This document shows, one piece after another, positions 1 to 8,571 of a DNA stretch of 64,000 nucleotides. The stretch's first letter is position 1; each line of letters opens with the position of its first letter. The stretch covers positions 1,736,001-1,800,000 of the forward strand of contig NZ_LT799838.1 of the NCBI RefSeq assembly GCF_900168255.1, written 5' to 3'. The notes below the pieces were generated by a model that had not been told where the DNA came from, made no database searches, and saw only the letters and a list, made by a program, of their open reading frames with translations. Source of the stretch: Psychrobacter sp. DAB_AL43B (GTDB lineage Bacteria; Pseudomonadota; Gammaproteobacteria; Pseudomonadales; Moraxellaceae). Made by a program: the position numbers and the translations under genes.

Positions 1-848
1 GTGTCGATATCGACGATGCAGCCTTCAAAGACACAAGACATAATGTGAGTAATCGCTGGATAGTTGCCATGTGACTTTTGATGGGCCATGGCAGGGGCAA
101 TAGAGAACACTTGCACCACTTTAGGATGCATGCTATTACCGCCAGGAATTTTGAAGCCTTTTTTGTCCCAAGGTTGCTGTACTTTCGGGTTGGCTTTGAT
201 CCACTCTTTCGCCTGCACTAACATGTCATCGTTATCAGTAGCAGTAGCATCAATAAGACCAATGTCTATAGCCGCTTTGGGACGTAGCTCAAGTCCTTGG
301 GTCATTAGCTCAAGAGCTTTTTGAATACCAACTAATCTAGGTAGACGCTGAGTACCACCGCCACCTGGCAACAATCCTAATTTGACTTCAGGCAAACCCA
401 GTTTAGTTTTAGGACTATCAATTGCTATACGATAGTGACACGCCAAAGCGATCTCTAAGCCACCGCCTAATGCAGTTCCTGTCATAGCAGCAACTACTGG
501 CTTACCTGAAGTTTCAAGTTTGCGTAGGCTACTTTTTAAATCCTCGACCAAATCAAAGGCTTGTTCAGCCGTTTCTATTTTAGAGAGTTGATCAATATCT
601 GCACCAACGACAAAGGTGTCTTTCGCCGAGGTTAGGATTAAGCCTTTAGCGGACTCATCATTGGTAAAACTATCCGTTAATAAGGCAAAGGCGCCCGTAA
701 AACCATCACCGATGACATTCATTTTGCGATCGCTTTGATCGATAGTTACCGTGATGATGCCGTCATCATCACTCTGCGCTGAAAAATTTGCCAACTTATT
801 GATAGTATCCACACTGTCTTTAGCACTGCCTGCTGTATTTGTAGTCAT
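1..848 (-). CDS. FadB-like multifunctional fatty-acid oxidation enzyme, N-terminal part (runs off the window)
   Basis: The frame is open from an ATG at 848 to the window edge, giving about 282 N-terminal residues. AAGGG lies 7 bases before this ATG. The visible part is an enoyl-CoA hydratase (crotonase) domain: it has the oxyanion-loop signature ALGGGLEIALACHYRI and the downstream LGLPEVKLGLLPGGGGTQRLPRLVG block, here in the order expected for FadB/FadJ alpha subunits. In that family a 3-hydroxyacyl-CoA dehydrogenase domain follows, which would lie left of the window. It is the third gene of a minus-strand set after acyl-CoA dehydrogenase and thiolase, so together they supply every step of one beta-oxidation turn. 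A free-standing enoyl-CoA hydratase is not excluded, but the residues after the crotonase core (KANPKVQQPWDKKGFKIPGG) fit the long FadB/FadJ type. Confidence 0.85.
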   Translation of the reverse strand, partial: MTTNTAGSAKDSVDTINKLANFSAQSDDDGIITVTIDQSDRKMNVIGDGFTGAFALLTDSFTNDESAKGLILTSAKDTFVVGADIDQLSKIETAEQAFDLVEDLKSSLRKLETSGKPVVAAMTGTALGGGLEIALACHYRIAIDSPKTKLGLPEVKLGLLPGGGGTQRLPRLVGIQKALELMTQGLELRPKAAIDIGLIDATATDNDDMLVQAKEWIKANPKVQQPWDKKGFKIPGGNSMHPKVVQVFSIAPAMAHQKSHGNYPAITHIMSCVFEGCIVDID

Positions 849-903
849 CTCATATCCCTTAAATGATCTCTTAATAATAATTTTTATTCAATAAATAGCG
901 GTT

Positions 904-2112
904 TTATACCCGCTCAATGATAGTCGCAATACCCATACCACCACCTACGCACAGAGTAATCATCGCCGTTTTGAGGTCACGGCGCTCTAGCTCATCAAGC
1001 ACGGTAGTCATAAGCATAGCGCCCGTTGCACCTAGCGGATGACCCATGGCAATAGCGCCACCATTGACGTTGACAATATCTAGAGAAATGCCAAAGTCAT
1101 TAGCAGTATTTAGTGGTACGGCAGCAAAAGCTTCGTTAATTTCCCAAAGATCGATATCTGAGGCTTTCATCCCAGCTTTATCTAATGCTTTTTGGCAGGC
1201 AGGCGTAGGACCCGTTAGCATAATGGCCGGTTCTGAACCTATGACTGCAGCCATAGTGATTTTGGCACGCGGTTTGAGACCGGCTTTTTTGCCAGCAGCA
1301 GCGCTACCGACTAAACATAATGCCGCACCGTCAACGATACCTGAAGAGTTTCCAGCATGATGGACGTGGTTTACTTTTTCAATGGTAGTGTATTTATCCA
1401 AGATAACGCTATTGAAACCCATCTGACCTGGCATAATAAACGAGGGATTCAATCCTGCTAAAGTCTCAACCGTAGTACTCGGACGGATAGTCTCATCTTT
1501 ATCTAGTAGCAGCATGCCATTGAGGTCTTTAACAGGAACTACTGATTTATCAAAGTAGCCTTTTTCCCAAGCATTAGCAGCGCGGCGATGTGATTCAGTG
1601 GCGAATTCATCGACATCAGTTCGACTAAAACCTTTGAGCGTTGCAATAGTATCAGCACCTACTCCTTGTGGTACAAAGGCAGTCGCTGCGTTGACTCGCG
1701 GATCCATGTACCAAGCACCGCCGTCTGATCCCATTGGGACACGGCTCATGGATTCGACGCCACCAGCCACTACCATCTCTTCCATACCAGACATAACTTT
1801 AGCGGCAGCCAGGTTAATGGACTCAAGCCCTGAAGCACAATATCTAGAAAGCGTTACGCCAGCAACGCTTTGATCCCAACCCGCATCGAGTACTGCAATG
1901 CGAGCAATATCAGCCCCTTGTTCGCCAACTGGCGTAACGCAGCCTAATACAACATCATCGACTAAGCTAGTGTCTAAACCATGACGCTGCTCCATCTCCC
2001 GTAATAAACCACGAACTAGCCATATGGGTGAAGCTTGGTATAGAGAGCCATCTTTTTTGCCCTTACCACGCGGCGTACGAATACTGTCATAGATGTAAGC
2101 GGTCTCAGTCAT
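904..2112 (-). CDS. acetyl-CoA C-acyltransferase (thiolase)
   Basis: 402 residues, full length for the thiolase family. It cleaves 3-ketoacyl-CoA with CoA to give acetyl-CoA and a shortened acyl-CoA (or works in reverse as an acetyltransferase). Visible signatures are the N-terminal nucleophilic cysteine in [21 protein letters not shown], the histidine loop [16 protein letters not shown], and the C-terminal cysteine motif CVGGGMG. The start has AAGGA seven bases upstream. It lies between the acyl-CoA dehydrogenase (about 120 bp upstream) and the FadB-like gene (about 55 bp downstream) on the same strand, which points to one beta-oxidation operon. The sequence alone does not settle chain-length preference, so no gene symbol is given. 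Confidence 0.93.
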   Translation of the reverse strand: MTETAYIYDSIRTPRGKGKKDGSLYQASPIWLVRGLLREMEQRHGLDTSLVDDVVLGCVTPVGEQGADIARIAVLDAGWDQSVAGVTLSRYCASGLESINLAAAKVMSGMEEMVVAGGVESMSRVPMGSDGGAWYMDPRVNAATAFVPQGVGADTIATLKGFSRTDVDEFATESHRRAANAWEKGYFDKSVVPVKDLNGMLLLDKDETIRPSTTVETLAGLNPSFIMPGQMGFNSVILDKYTTIEKVNHVHHAGNSSGIVDGAALCLVGSAAAGKKAGLKPRAKITMAAVIGSEPAIMLTGPTPACQKALDKAGMKASDIDLWEINEAFAAVPLNTANDFGISLDIVNVNGGAIAMGHPLGATGAMLMTTVLDELERRDLKTAMITLCVGGGMGIATIIERV

Positions 2113-2231
2113 AAAAAAATCCTTTTTTTCTTAAAATGGGTAGTAAACATCAAATTAACAACTAAATTTATTATAAAATAGAACCTTACTAACAATGCTA
2201 GCTTTACTCTATCTTAATTCTAGCTATAAGC

Positions 2232-3383
2232 TTACATAAAGCGCGCCGCAAGTTCTTTCATGATCTCATTGGTGCCGCCATATATCTTTTGTACCCGAGC
2301 ATCGGCGTAAAGACGCGCAATAGGATACTCTTTCATATAACCATAACCACCGAATAATTGCACACATTCATCGATGACATCGCACTGCTTCTCAGTGACC
2401 CAGTATTTGATTAATGAGGCATGAGGAATAGAGAGCCTTTTTTCCATGATGGCATCTATCGCCAAATCACACATACTATGCGCGGCTAAATAATTAGCGT
2501 AGCATTCTGCCATTTTGAATTTGGTATTTTGAAATTTCCAAATTGGTTTGCCAAAAGCTTCCCGTTGCTTGACATAATCAAGGGTTAGGTTGATAGCTAG
2601 CTTCATCGCACCAATACCCGTCAAAGCAATGATTAAGCGCTCACGCGGGAGCTCTTGCATCATTTGAATAAATCCCATCCCTTCTATTGGGCCTAATAGA
2701 TTCTTTTGCGGCACACGCATATTGCTAAAGAAAAGCTCTGAAGTATCCTGAGAAGGTAGGCCAACTTTATCCAAATTACGACCACGCTCAAACCCCTCTA
2801 AACCATCAGTCTCTACTACGATAAGCGAGACACCTTGAGCGCCTTTTTCACGATCTGTTTTACACGCGAGTAGGATTAAGTTGGCATGCTGACCATTGGT
2901 GATAAAGGTTTTTGAGCCATTAATGATGTAGTCATCGCCATCTTTTACCGCATAAGTTTTGAGCGCTTGTAAATCAGAGCCTGTACCCGGTTCAGTCATC
3001 GCGATAGCTGCGACATATTCACCGCTAGCCATTTTCGGTAACCACTCTTTCTTCTGCTCTTCGGTAGCATGATTTAAAAGGTAAGGAGCGACGATACCTG
3101 AGTGCACAATCCCCCCAAAACCTGACTGATTAGATTCTGCTTGGGCATAAATAATCGCGACTTCATCACGAAAATCACCACCACCACCACCATACTCTTC
3201 AGGCATTGAAGCACATAAAAAACCGTTTTCGCCTGCTTCATTCCAAGCCTCGCGGTCGATCATGCCATTTTTTCGCCATTGTTCGTCTTTTGGTTCCCAA
3301 CCTTTGAACATTTTGAGCGCACTCTCATAAACCATTTTACGCTCTTCAGTCATCCAGTTTGGGGCTAAGTTCTCAATACTCAT
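2232..3383 (-). CDS. acyl-CoA dehydrogenase
   Basis: 383 residues, normal family length. It catalyses FAD-dependent alpha,beta-dehydrogenation of acyl-CoA, the first oxidative step of beta-oxidation, passing electrons to electron-transfer flavoprotein. The flavin/substrate motif AMTEPGTGSDLQ is near residue 130, LPRERLIIALTGIG is in the C-terminal helical domain, and the end carries QLFGGYGYMKEYPIARLYAD followed by KIYGGTNEIM, whose glutamate is at the position of the catalytic base of medium-chain enzymes. The start is supported by AAGGA eight bases upstream. It is the first gene of the minus-strand operon, and the palindromic operator region lies directly upstream. Substrate class (straight, branched or dicarboxylic acyl-CoA) cannot be told from the sequence. 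Confidence 0.93.
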   Translation of the reverse strand: MSIENLAPNWMTEERKMVYESALKMFKGWEPKDEQWRKNGMIDREAWNEAGENGFLCASMPEEYGGGGGDFRDEVAIIYAQAESNQSGFGGIVHSGIVAPYLLNHATEEQKKEWLPKMASGEYVAAIAMTEPGTGSDLQALKTYAVKDGDDYIINGSKTFITNGQHANLILLACKTDREKGAQGVSLIVVETDGLEGFERGRNLDKVGLPSQDTSELFFSNMRVPQKNLLGPIEGMGFIQMMQELPRERLIIALTGIGAMKLAINLTLDYVKQREAFGKPIWKFQNTKFKMAECYANYLAAHSMCDLAIDAIMEKRLSIPHASLIKYWVTEKQCDVIDECVQLFGGYGYMKEYPIARLYADARVQKIYGGTNEIMKELAARFM

Positions 3384-3462
3384 AGTGTCTTTCCTTGACG
3401 AGGTTATAGAGTGATAGTTAAGTGATTTGAAACTTGCATATAAAATCTAATAATAAATACTA

Positions 3463-3480
3463 TAATAGTAATTATTATTA
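3463..3480. promoter_or_regulatory. near-palindromic operator-like half copy upstream of the acyl-CoA dehydrogenase operon
   Basis: An 18-bp near palindrome TAATAGTAATTATTATTA with one mismatched pair. It shares ATAGTAATTAT with the perfect palindrome about 100 bp further upstream. Its place in the upstream region of the beta-oxidation operon suggests an auxiliary repressor site. The repressor is not identified. Confidence 0.4.
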
Positions 3481-3570
3481 CCGTAAAATAAATATTAATT
3501 ATCGTTTTTAAGCGTTTGATATTATGATATATACTAGGATAGTAAATATTCTATTGCAACCAACATTACT

Positions 3571-3596
3571 GTAATAGTAATTATAATTACTATTAC
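3571..3596. promoter_or_regulatory. perfect 26-bp palindrome, probable operator of the beta-oxidation operon
   Basis: The left arm GTAATAGTAATTA (3571-3583) is followed without spacer by its exact reverse complement TAATTACTATTAC (3584-3596). A perfect 26-bp dyad in the promoter region of a fatty-acid oxidation operon is typical of a homodimeric regulator site, for example TetR-family; this is inference. No regulator gene is adjacent. The AT content makes some dyads likely by chance, but 13 matched pairs is well beyond that. Confidence 0.6.
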
Positions 3597-3640
3597 GGTT
3601 TAGTAGTGTATCAGAAAGTATGCTGAGGACATAAAAGGAG

Positions 3641-3780
3641 GGTGACAGTCAAAGAAAAACGATTATCTGAGATAATGAAGACACAAATAGATATTAGCTA
3701 CCCCGACTGTCACAGTGACCCCTGCCGTCAAAACCGTAGAAACAAACTTGGGAGGTTTTAGTTACGCAGCCTATGGCTAA
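3641..3780 (+). other. probable IS relic: 9-bp inverted repeats and an IS OrfB-like C-terminal fragment
   Basis: GTGACAGTC at 3641-3649 is repeated inverted as GACTGTCAC at 3704-3712. After it, the plus strand reads VTPAVKTVETNLGGFSYAAYG and then a stop. This peptide aligns with LTLAVNSVEINLKVSNHAA in the relic near 48.6 kb, and both share the final NYAA/HAA-type end seen in the IS3 relic near 34.5 kb. I read it as the scarred tail of an IS3-family transposase gene. The family assignment rests on these internal comparisons only. Confidence 0.35.
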
Positions 3781-3827
3781 TCATCTTCCTCCTACATTGG
3801 AGAGCCATAAGCTAGTGTAGTGGTCAA

Positions 3828-4709
3828 CTAATTTAGGACACCTGATAAGAGGTTTTTATTAAAGTATCGTTTCTCTTTTTCTAGCGGTGTTAAATAATCG
3901 TTGAAAGTATGCGGTCTCACGGTTTGATAATAGCCCCAGATATAATTACTGATGGCGATCTTAGCTTCAGTAATATTCTCATAACCGCCCTTTGGCATCC
4001 ATTCAGTCTTAAAACTTCTAAAGAAGCGTTCAGTAGGCGCGTTGTCCCAACAATTACCACGACGACTCATACTCTGTGTCATACCTTCACAACTCGCCAC
4101 GGATTCAGCAAACTTCTTACTGGTGTAATGGGTTCCCTGATCAGAGTGAAACAGCACTCCAATTGGCTGTAAGCGCGTCTGATATGCCATCTGCAGCGCT
4201 TTGGTTGTCAGCATACTGTCAGGCGAATCTGACACGGCAAAGCCAACAATACGACGGGCATATAAATCTAAAACAACAGCTAAATAGCACCAGCCGCCTT
4301 TGATACGAATATATGTGACATCGCCCGTCCAGACTTGATTGGGTGCTGTTTGACTGAAATTTCTATTTAAGATATTGTGATGCGTTTTATGCGCCTCGTC
4401 AGCGTGCTTGTATTTATGCATCTTTAACTGACAGCTTTTAAGCCCCATCTGCGCCATGAATTTACCTGCTATATAGCGGGTCAGCTTGATGCCGTGTTCA
4501 TTCATTAGTATGGCGGCAATGCTGCGAGCGCCTGCTGATTGCTTTGAGTCGTTAAATATTTGACGAATTAATGCCTTGTGCTTGACGGTTTCAAGACTGA
4601 TGGGCTTGGGCTGCATGCCATAGTAGTAATTGCTTTTCATCACGCCAAACAGCTTGAACAAAAGGCTTTTACTCACCTGTTTATCTTGCTCTGCCAGATT
4701 TCTTATCAA
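3828..4709 (-). CDS. IS3-family transposase OrfB (DDE integrase part)
   Basis: 293 residues counted from a TTG; it is normally made as an OrfAB fusion rather than alone. It has an N-terminal HTH_21-like segment and then an rve integrase core with the three acidic residues in WTGDVTYI, HSDQGTHYTSK and NAPTERFFRSFKTE. A -1 slip at the A6G run reads on as GFCSAGIGQSERLSLIRNLAEQ, joining the OrfB frame without a stop, which supports a programmed frameshift. The stop lies 12 bp from the left end of the element. No inactivating lesion is seen, so this copy may be active. Confidence 0.9.
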   Translation of the reverse strand: MIRNLAEQDKQVSKSLLFKLFGVMKSNYYYGMQPKPISLETVKHKALIRQIFNDSKQSAGARSIAAILMNEHGIKLTRYIAGKFMAQMGLKSCQLKMHKYKHADEAHKTHHNILNRNFSQTAPNQVWTGDVTYIRIKGGWCYLAVVLDLYARRIVGFAVSDSPDSMLTTKALQMAYQTRLQPIGVLFHSDQGTHYTSKKFAESVASCEGMTQSMSRRGNCWDNAPTERFFRSFKTEWMPKGGYENITEAKIAISNYIWGYYQTVRPHTFNDYLTPLEKEKRYFNKNLLSGVLN

Positions 4710-5017
4710 CGATAGCCGTTCAGACTGTCCAATGCCAGCAGAGCAGAAGCCTTTTTTAGAATGTCACGCTCCATAGTCAGCCGCTTAACTTGTTTGCGCA
4801 ATTCTTGAAGTTCTCGCTGTTCATCCGTTAAAGCGTTGCCGACTTTAGGTGCTTGGCCACTCATTTCTTGACGGTATTGACTCAGCCATTTCTGCAAGGT
4901 GGATTTACCTATCCCTAAGGAATCGGCCACATCAGGTATGGTGCGGTTGTGATCAACAACTAAGCTGATGGCTTCTAATTTAAATTCTCGGGTATATTGA
5001 TTGCGTTTGTTGGTCAT
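4706..5017 (-). CDS. IS3-family transposase OrfA
   Basis: 103 residues. It has an N-terminal helix-turn-helix (YTREFKLEAISLVVDHNRTI, then DVADSLGIGKSTLQKWLSQY) that binds the element ends, followed by a leucine-zipper-like helix (LQELRKQVKRLTMERDILKK). The CTA AAA AAG slippery site at the end of the zipper is where ribosomes shift by -1 into OrfB. The gene ends four bases inside the OrfB frame. Confidence 0.88.
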   Translation of the reverse strand: MTNKRNQYTREFKLEAISLVVDHNRTIPDVADSLGIGKSTLQKWLSQYRQEMSGQAPKVGNALTDEQRELQELRKQVKRLTMERDILKKASALLALDSLNGYR

Positions 5018-5083
5018 ACTATTTTCCTCTTTGGGTTAGTATAAACCTCTTACGTGCTGTCCTAATTTATTATGCCACTACAA

Positions 5084-5206
5084 ACAGACAAAGAAGGTAA
5101 AACTCAAACTATTAATACAAATGGCTCTAAGGAGCTAACAATACATATATTAGATGATTATTCAGATCAGTATCATCAATTTAGTGAAGACTCTTACTCG
5201 GAATAA
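5084..5206 (+). pseudogene. C-terminal remnant of a probable VgrG-like T6SS spike or carrier gene, cut by the IS3 element
   Basis: Starting two bases inside from the IS end, an open frame of 40 codons reads TDKEGKTQTINTNGSKELTI, then HILDDYSDQYHQFSEDSYSE, then a stop. There is no start codon, so it is the tail of a gene whose body is missing to the left. The stretch with TDKEGKTQ and TNGSKELTIHI resembles the C-terminal strand of VgrG/DUF2345-type spike proteins; I recognise this only by style. The stop is 5 bp before the next start, so it was probably translationally coupled to the toxin gene that follows, as T6SS carrier genes are with their cargo. Confidence 0.4.
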
Positions 5207-5211
5207 AATTT

Positions 5212-6108
5212 ATGGCTAAAAGCTCAAAACCTGCCAATGGTCAAGGTAAAACCAAAACCAAACTCATTGCTGAAAGTAAGATAGTAACGCTAAAGCCGAG
5301 CGTAGAGCGTAACTATTTATGTGCACATATTTGTTTTGCAGAAAAATTTCCGCGTTTCAGTAAAGCTGGAGCTAAACTTAAACAACGTGCTTGTACGCTT
5401 GCAATATGGGCAGAAGAAGAGGCTAATCATCTAATTTGGAGGTATAAGGCAGAGGTAGGATATGCAATGGATAGAATACCTCCTATGCCTATTATGAGTC
5501 CGAAAAAAGGGGAAGAGTTACGACCCAGCCGGTTTCCATTAGGTAGAGCATCAGGAATGGGTTTATTCGTTAAAAAAGATTATGAGGACAGCGCAAAGGG
5601 TAGATTAAGAATTCCTGATTGTGTAGTTCTAAAGATTACAGATGCAGAATTGATTAAACTTCGAATGTCAGGAGCAGGAAACTTCAAAAACCTAGTACCA
5701 ATACAAAGTAATATAGCAAAAATTGTTGAGATTAAGTTCGGTCAGGACGTATTATCAGACGGTCAAATTAAAGCTTATAGAAAAATTGCTGGAGATGATA
5801 ATAACTTTAATAAATTGAGAGATACAGATTGTCGATGCCAACTTAGAAATCCGCAAAAATATGGTGCACAAACGAAAGAGTACACTTACTTAAAGAATCC
5901 GTGGGCACAAGTAGCTGTCAAACACGAGAGTCCTTTAACACACGGAACAATCAAACCTTCAAATCAACCTATTTCAGATTATTTAGACAACCCTGTGGTT
6001 ACTAATATTGTTATAGGTAGCATAGTTGTCGCCACAGTCGCTGTGGGTATCTTTCTAGCGCCTGAAATTGTAGCAGGCGCACTAATTCTAAGAATAGCCA
6101 CATCATAA
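5212..6108 (+). CDS. probable T6SS VRR-Nuc-like nuclease toxin (TseV-type)
   Basis: 298 residues. The middle holds a PD-(D/E)xK nuclease pattern: RLRIPDCVVLK (Asp about 136), then IVEIKFGQDVLSDGQIKAYRKIAG (Glu about 173, Lys about 175, and the LSxxQ..Y helix). This spacing is the hallmark of VRR-Nuc/restriction-endonuclease-fold toxins. The tail, about residues 260-295, is strongly hydrophobic (NIVIGSIVVATVAVGIFLAP), which could be a transmembrane hairpin helping entry or loading. The next gene, 17 bp downstream, is a DUF3396/TsiV-like immunity candidate, and a carrier tail lies directly upstream. VRR-Nuc T6SS effectors paired with DUF3396 immunity proteins are known in enterobacteria. Nuclease activity and T6SS delivery here are inference; no T6SS structural genes are in the window. 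Confidence 0.6.
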   Translation: MAKSSKPANGQGKTKTKLIAESKIVTLKPSVERNYLCAHICFAEKFPRFSKAGAKLKQRACTLAIWAEEEANHLIWRYKAEVGYAMDRIPPMPIMSPKKGEELRPSRFPLGRASGMGLFVKKDYEDSAKGRLRIPDCVVLKITDAELIKLRMSGAGNFKNLVPIQSNIAKIVEIKFGQDVLSDGQIKAYRKIAGDDNNFNKLRDTDCRCQLRNPQKYGAQTKEYTYLKNPWAQVAVKHESPLTHGTIKPSNQPISDYLDNPVVTNIVIGSIVVATVAVGIFLAPEIVAGALILRIATS

Positions 6109-6125
6109 GCATAATAGGAAAAATA

Positions 6126-7397
6126 ATGAAAACTTTAAAAGATATGGAAAGCTACAAAGATGAGTTTGAATATTTTGATGAAAGCCTTGGAGATAAAGGT
6201 CTGACTGTTTTATCTGTTCATTTGGAGGCCTGTTTCTTATTTTGGGATGGACATACTAAGGAAGTCAGACAACAACTAAAAGCTTGTATTGAGCATTATA
6301 TGGATTTGTTTGGTGACAATATTGAATGGGGCTTTGATCCTAAAGGGTGGACACAAAAACCAATAGATAAACTACCAAGCTTTCAGCAAACTTTAGATAA
6401 CAACGCGCATGTTGACGACAGTATCGAATGGTTCGTTGCCAGTGGCAGCCATAAAGAATTAGACGAAGTTTTTGATTACAAGCTATCTTGTCTTACCGCT
6501 CGAGGTTGGGAGATTCAAGAGCCTAGTAGATTAATCTTTCGTATTCATAGAAATGAGTTCTATGATCCAGTAAATAATCAAAAGATTATAAAGCTTTTTG
6601 ATGACTGTATCAGTCGTTTGAAACCTTATTACGCTACTATGGGCTGGAGTCCTGCTTATGGCTACGATAACGATAGAGTAGGCATTGATATCCTTGATCA
6701 AGCTCATTGTTTCTTTGGTATTAATATTTACGACGTTTGGGATATTGTAACTCTGAAGCATGGTATTAGGAGTATCGACTGGTGGACATACATTAGTCAT
6801 GAACTTGCAGATCGTGTTGGTGGGATTAATACTTTTAAGACTCAAATAAAAAAACAAAAAATCACTTATAGAGATTATTCTAATGGAACATTATTAATCG
6901 CTGGCGATATACCACAGTTACTACCAGTAGATGAAGAAATTCCTGATAGTTATTTAAAAATCAATGCACTTACCCGACCTATGCGTAATGGTAATTACGG
7001 ATCCATAGGTAATGGTTATGATGAAGGTATCGGCTATCAAAGCTTTAATACTTACTTTACAGACTTATGGATGAGACGCTTTGATAATCCTAGATTATGG
7101 CGAAAATTACCACAACCAATAGATAATAGAACCTTACGTCAGCCATTATTCGAACCGATAACGCTTATGTCTGCACAAGTCTGTGAGATCAATGGGCGCT
7201 ATCGCTATGAAGAAGAGTACGATCATGTTCGAGGTAACCCCGTTTATTTTGAAGAACCTTATAGTCGGAGCAATGATTATCGCCAATATGTGGTGCTATT
7301 AAAGGGTGATGTTGCACCTTACTTTATCAAAATGGATCGCCATGGACATACAGAAGAAAAAGTAGCGATAGCGTGGACTTTGTTTGAAAAACTCTAA
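6126..7397 (+). CDS. DUF3396/TsiV-like type VI immunity protein
   Basis: 423 residues, no signal peptide or membrane segment, so cytoplasmic. The N-terminal layout (VLSVHLEACFLFWDGHTKEV, then ACIEHYMDLFGDNIEWGFDP) and later GWSPAYGYDNDRVGIDILDQ resemble the DUF3396 (type VI immunity TsiV) family. It begins 17 bp after the VRR-Nuc-like toxin with AGGA six bases before the ATG, so it is very likely co-transcribed and neutralises that toxin. At 423 residues it is somewhat long for the family, and the last hundred residues (YRYEEEYDHVRGNPVYFEEP) may be an extra module. The partner relation is inferred from order. Confidence 0.62.
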   Translation: MKTLKDMESYKDEFEYFDESLGDKGLTVLSVHLEACFLFWDGHTKEVRQQLKACIEHYMDLFGDNIEWGFDPKGWTQKPIDKLPSFQQTLDNNAHVDDSIEWFVASGSHKELDEVFDYKLSCLTARGWEIQEPSRLIFRIHRNEFYDPVNNQKIIKLFDDCISRLKPYYATMGWSPAYGYDNDRVGIDILDQAHCFFGINIYDVWDIVTLKHGIRSIDWWTYISHELADRVGGINTFKTQIKKQKITYRDYSNGTLLIAGDIPQLLPVDEEIPDSYLKINALTRPMRNGNYGSIGNGYDEGIGYQSFNTYFTDLWMRRFDNPRLWRKLPQPIDNRTLRQPLFEPITLMSAQVCEINGRYRYEEEYDHVRGNPVYFEEPYSRSNDYRQYVVLLKGDVAPYFIKMDRHGHTEEKVAIAWTLFEKL

Positions 7398-7576
7398 TAT
7401 TAGGTCTTATGTACCAATATAAATTTTAATCAAAAATAGCTATTAGTCGCAATCTATATTTAAGTAAATCTCTGACACATTTAATTTCAGTATCTATTGA
7501 GTAGAGTTACTCTAATAGAGTCTTTCGGCCACAAAATCACTTGGTGATGGTTGAACTCCGCGAAAATAGTTAATAT

Positions 7577-8556
7577 ACCCCACTCTCAACATCGAAAGGG
7601 ATTGAAAAAAGAAGAGCATCTCACTAATCTATTGTTTTCGACCAAGAATACAACGGAGTCATGAGATGCCCATAGACGAATTTATCATCAATATCTATTT
7701 AATGGTAGAGCAATATTACAAAATAGTCGTCACCAAACCCTTGCGAGGTGCAGGTTACGCGCCAAAGCTGAGTGATCCTGAGATTATTTGCATGGAACTG
7801 GTCGGTGAATTTTTAAACCTTGATCAAGACAAACAGATTTGGCAATACTTTACCCAGCATTGGCAATCTTGGTTTCCAGCCATCGGCTCATATCCTAACT
7901 TCGCAAAGCATTGCGCGAATCTGTGGCAGGTCAAACAGCGGATACAAGATACAGTCAGTCAACTTGAGGGCCGTGACAACATCCATTTTATGGATGGTTT
8001 TCCGATACCCGTCTGTCATTATGGACGCGCTTATCGGCATAAAAACTATCAAGACGTAGCGGCTTTTAGCTACTGTGCAGCTAAGCAAGAGAGGTACTAT
8101 GGCTTTGAGGGACATTTGCTGGTTAACTTATCGGGCATGGTTAAAGGCTTTACCGTTGCCCCTGCCAATGTTGATGAAAGAGCGGTTGCGCCTGATATTA
8201 CTGACAATATCCATGGTTTGCTCGGCGCTGATAAAGGGTATATCAGCCCTAGTCTGACATCGTACTACGACGCTCAAGGAGTGGATTTACAAACGCCACT
8301 CAGAGCCAACATGAAAGAGGATAGACCCAAACCGGTGGTAAGGCGGCTGATGAAAACCCGCCGTATCGTTGAAACAGTCATTGGTCAGCTATCAGAACGA
8401 TTTAATATACAAAGGGTACGAGCAAGAGATTTATGGCATTTGTCTCATCGATTGATTCGTAAAATTCTGTCACATAATCTATGCTTTGTACTCAACAAAA
8501 AACTTGGTAACCCGCCACTTCAGTTTGATTTGCTTATTTCAAGTTGAGAGTGGGGT
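7577..8556 (+). mobile_element. IS982-family insertion sequence
   Basis: The element is 980 bp. ACCCCACTCTCAAC at 7577-7590 is repeated as its reverse complement at 8543-8556. The single transposase gene fills it, and its stop codon TGA lies inside the right terminal repeat. On the right it abuts a truncated IS3 copy, so part of that copy (about 680 bp by comparison with the full element) is gone. Confidence 0.88.
7666..8547 (+). CDS. IS982-family transposase
   Basis: 293 residues, full length for the family. It has the N-terminal segment LSDPEIICMELVGEFLNLDQ typical of IS982 and a DDE core with acidic residues in HFMDGFPIPV, LLGADKGYIS and RRIVETVIGQLSERF. No frameshift or internal stop is seen, so it may be active. 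The start is an ATG inside ATGAGATGCCC, as usual for this family; the better-placed ATG is the one at 7666. Confidence 0.9.
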   Translation: MPIDEFIINIYLMVEQYYKIVVTKPLRGAGYAPKLSDPEIICMELVGEFLNLDQDKQIWQYFTQHWQSWFPAIGSYPNFAKHCANLWQVKQRIQDTVSQLEGRDNIHFMDGFPIPVCHYGRAYRHKNYQDVAAFSYCAAKQERYYGFEGHLLVNLSGMVKGFTVAPANVDERAVAPDITDNIHGLLGADKGYISPSLTSYYDAQGVDLQTPLRANMKEDRPKPVVRRLMKTRRIVETVIGQLSERFNIQRVRARDLWHLSHRLIRKILSHNLCFVLNKKLGNPPLQFDLLISS

Positions 8557-8571
8557 AAGTGTATTAACTAT

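Larger units (their letters stand above)
3816..5082 (-). mobile_element. IS3-family insertion sequence, intact-looking copy
   Basis: The element is 1267 bp and is bounded by related terminal inverted repeats: TGTAGTGGTCAACTAATTTA on the left and, read inward from the right, TGTAGTGGCATAATAAATTA, both continuing into GGACA. It holds orfA and orfB in overlapping frames with an A6G slippery heptamer at 4751-4757. No clear 3-bp target duplication is seen at the ends. Its right end cuts into a T6SS-type gene whose last 40 codons remain at 5084-5206. A deletion derivative of the same element lies at 8572-8981, and a lone left terminal repeat lies at 45756-45775. Confidence 0.9.
7566..8571. repeat. 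inverted 10-bp flanks just outside the IS982 ends
   Basis: ATAGTTAATA at 7566-7575 lies one base outside the left IS982 terminal repeat, and its exact reverse complement TATTAACTAT at 8562-8571 lies five bases outside the right one. A normal target duplication would be direct, not inverted. The flanks may extend the terminal repeat or mark an older palindromic target. Confidence 0.5.
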
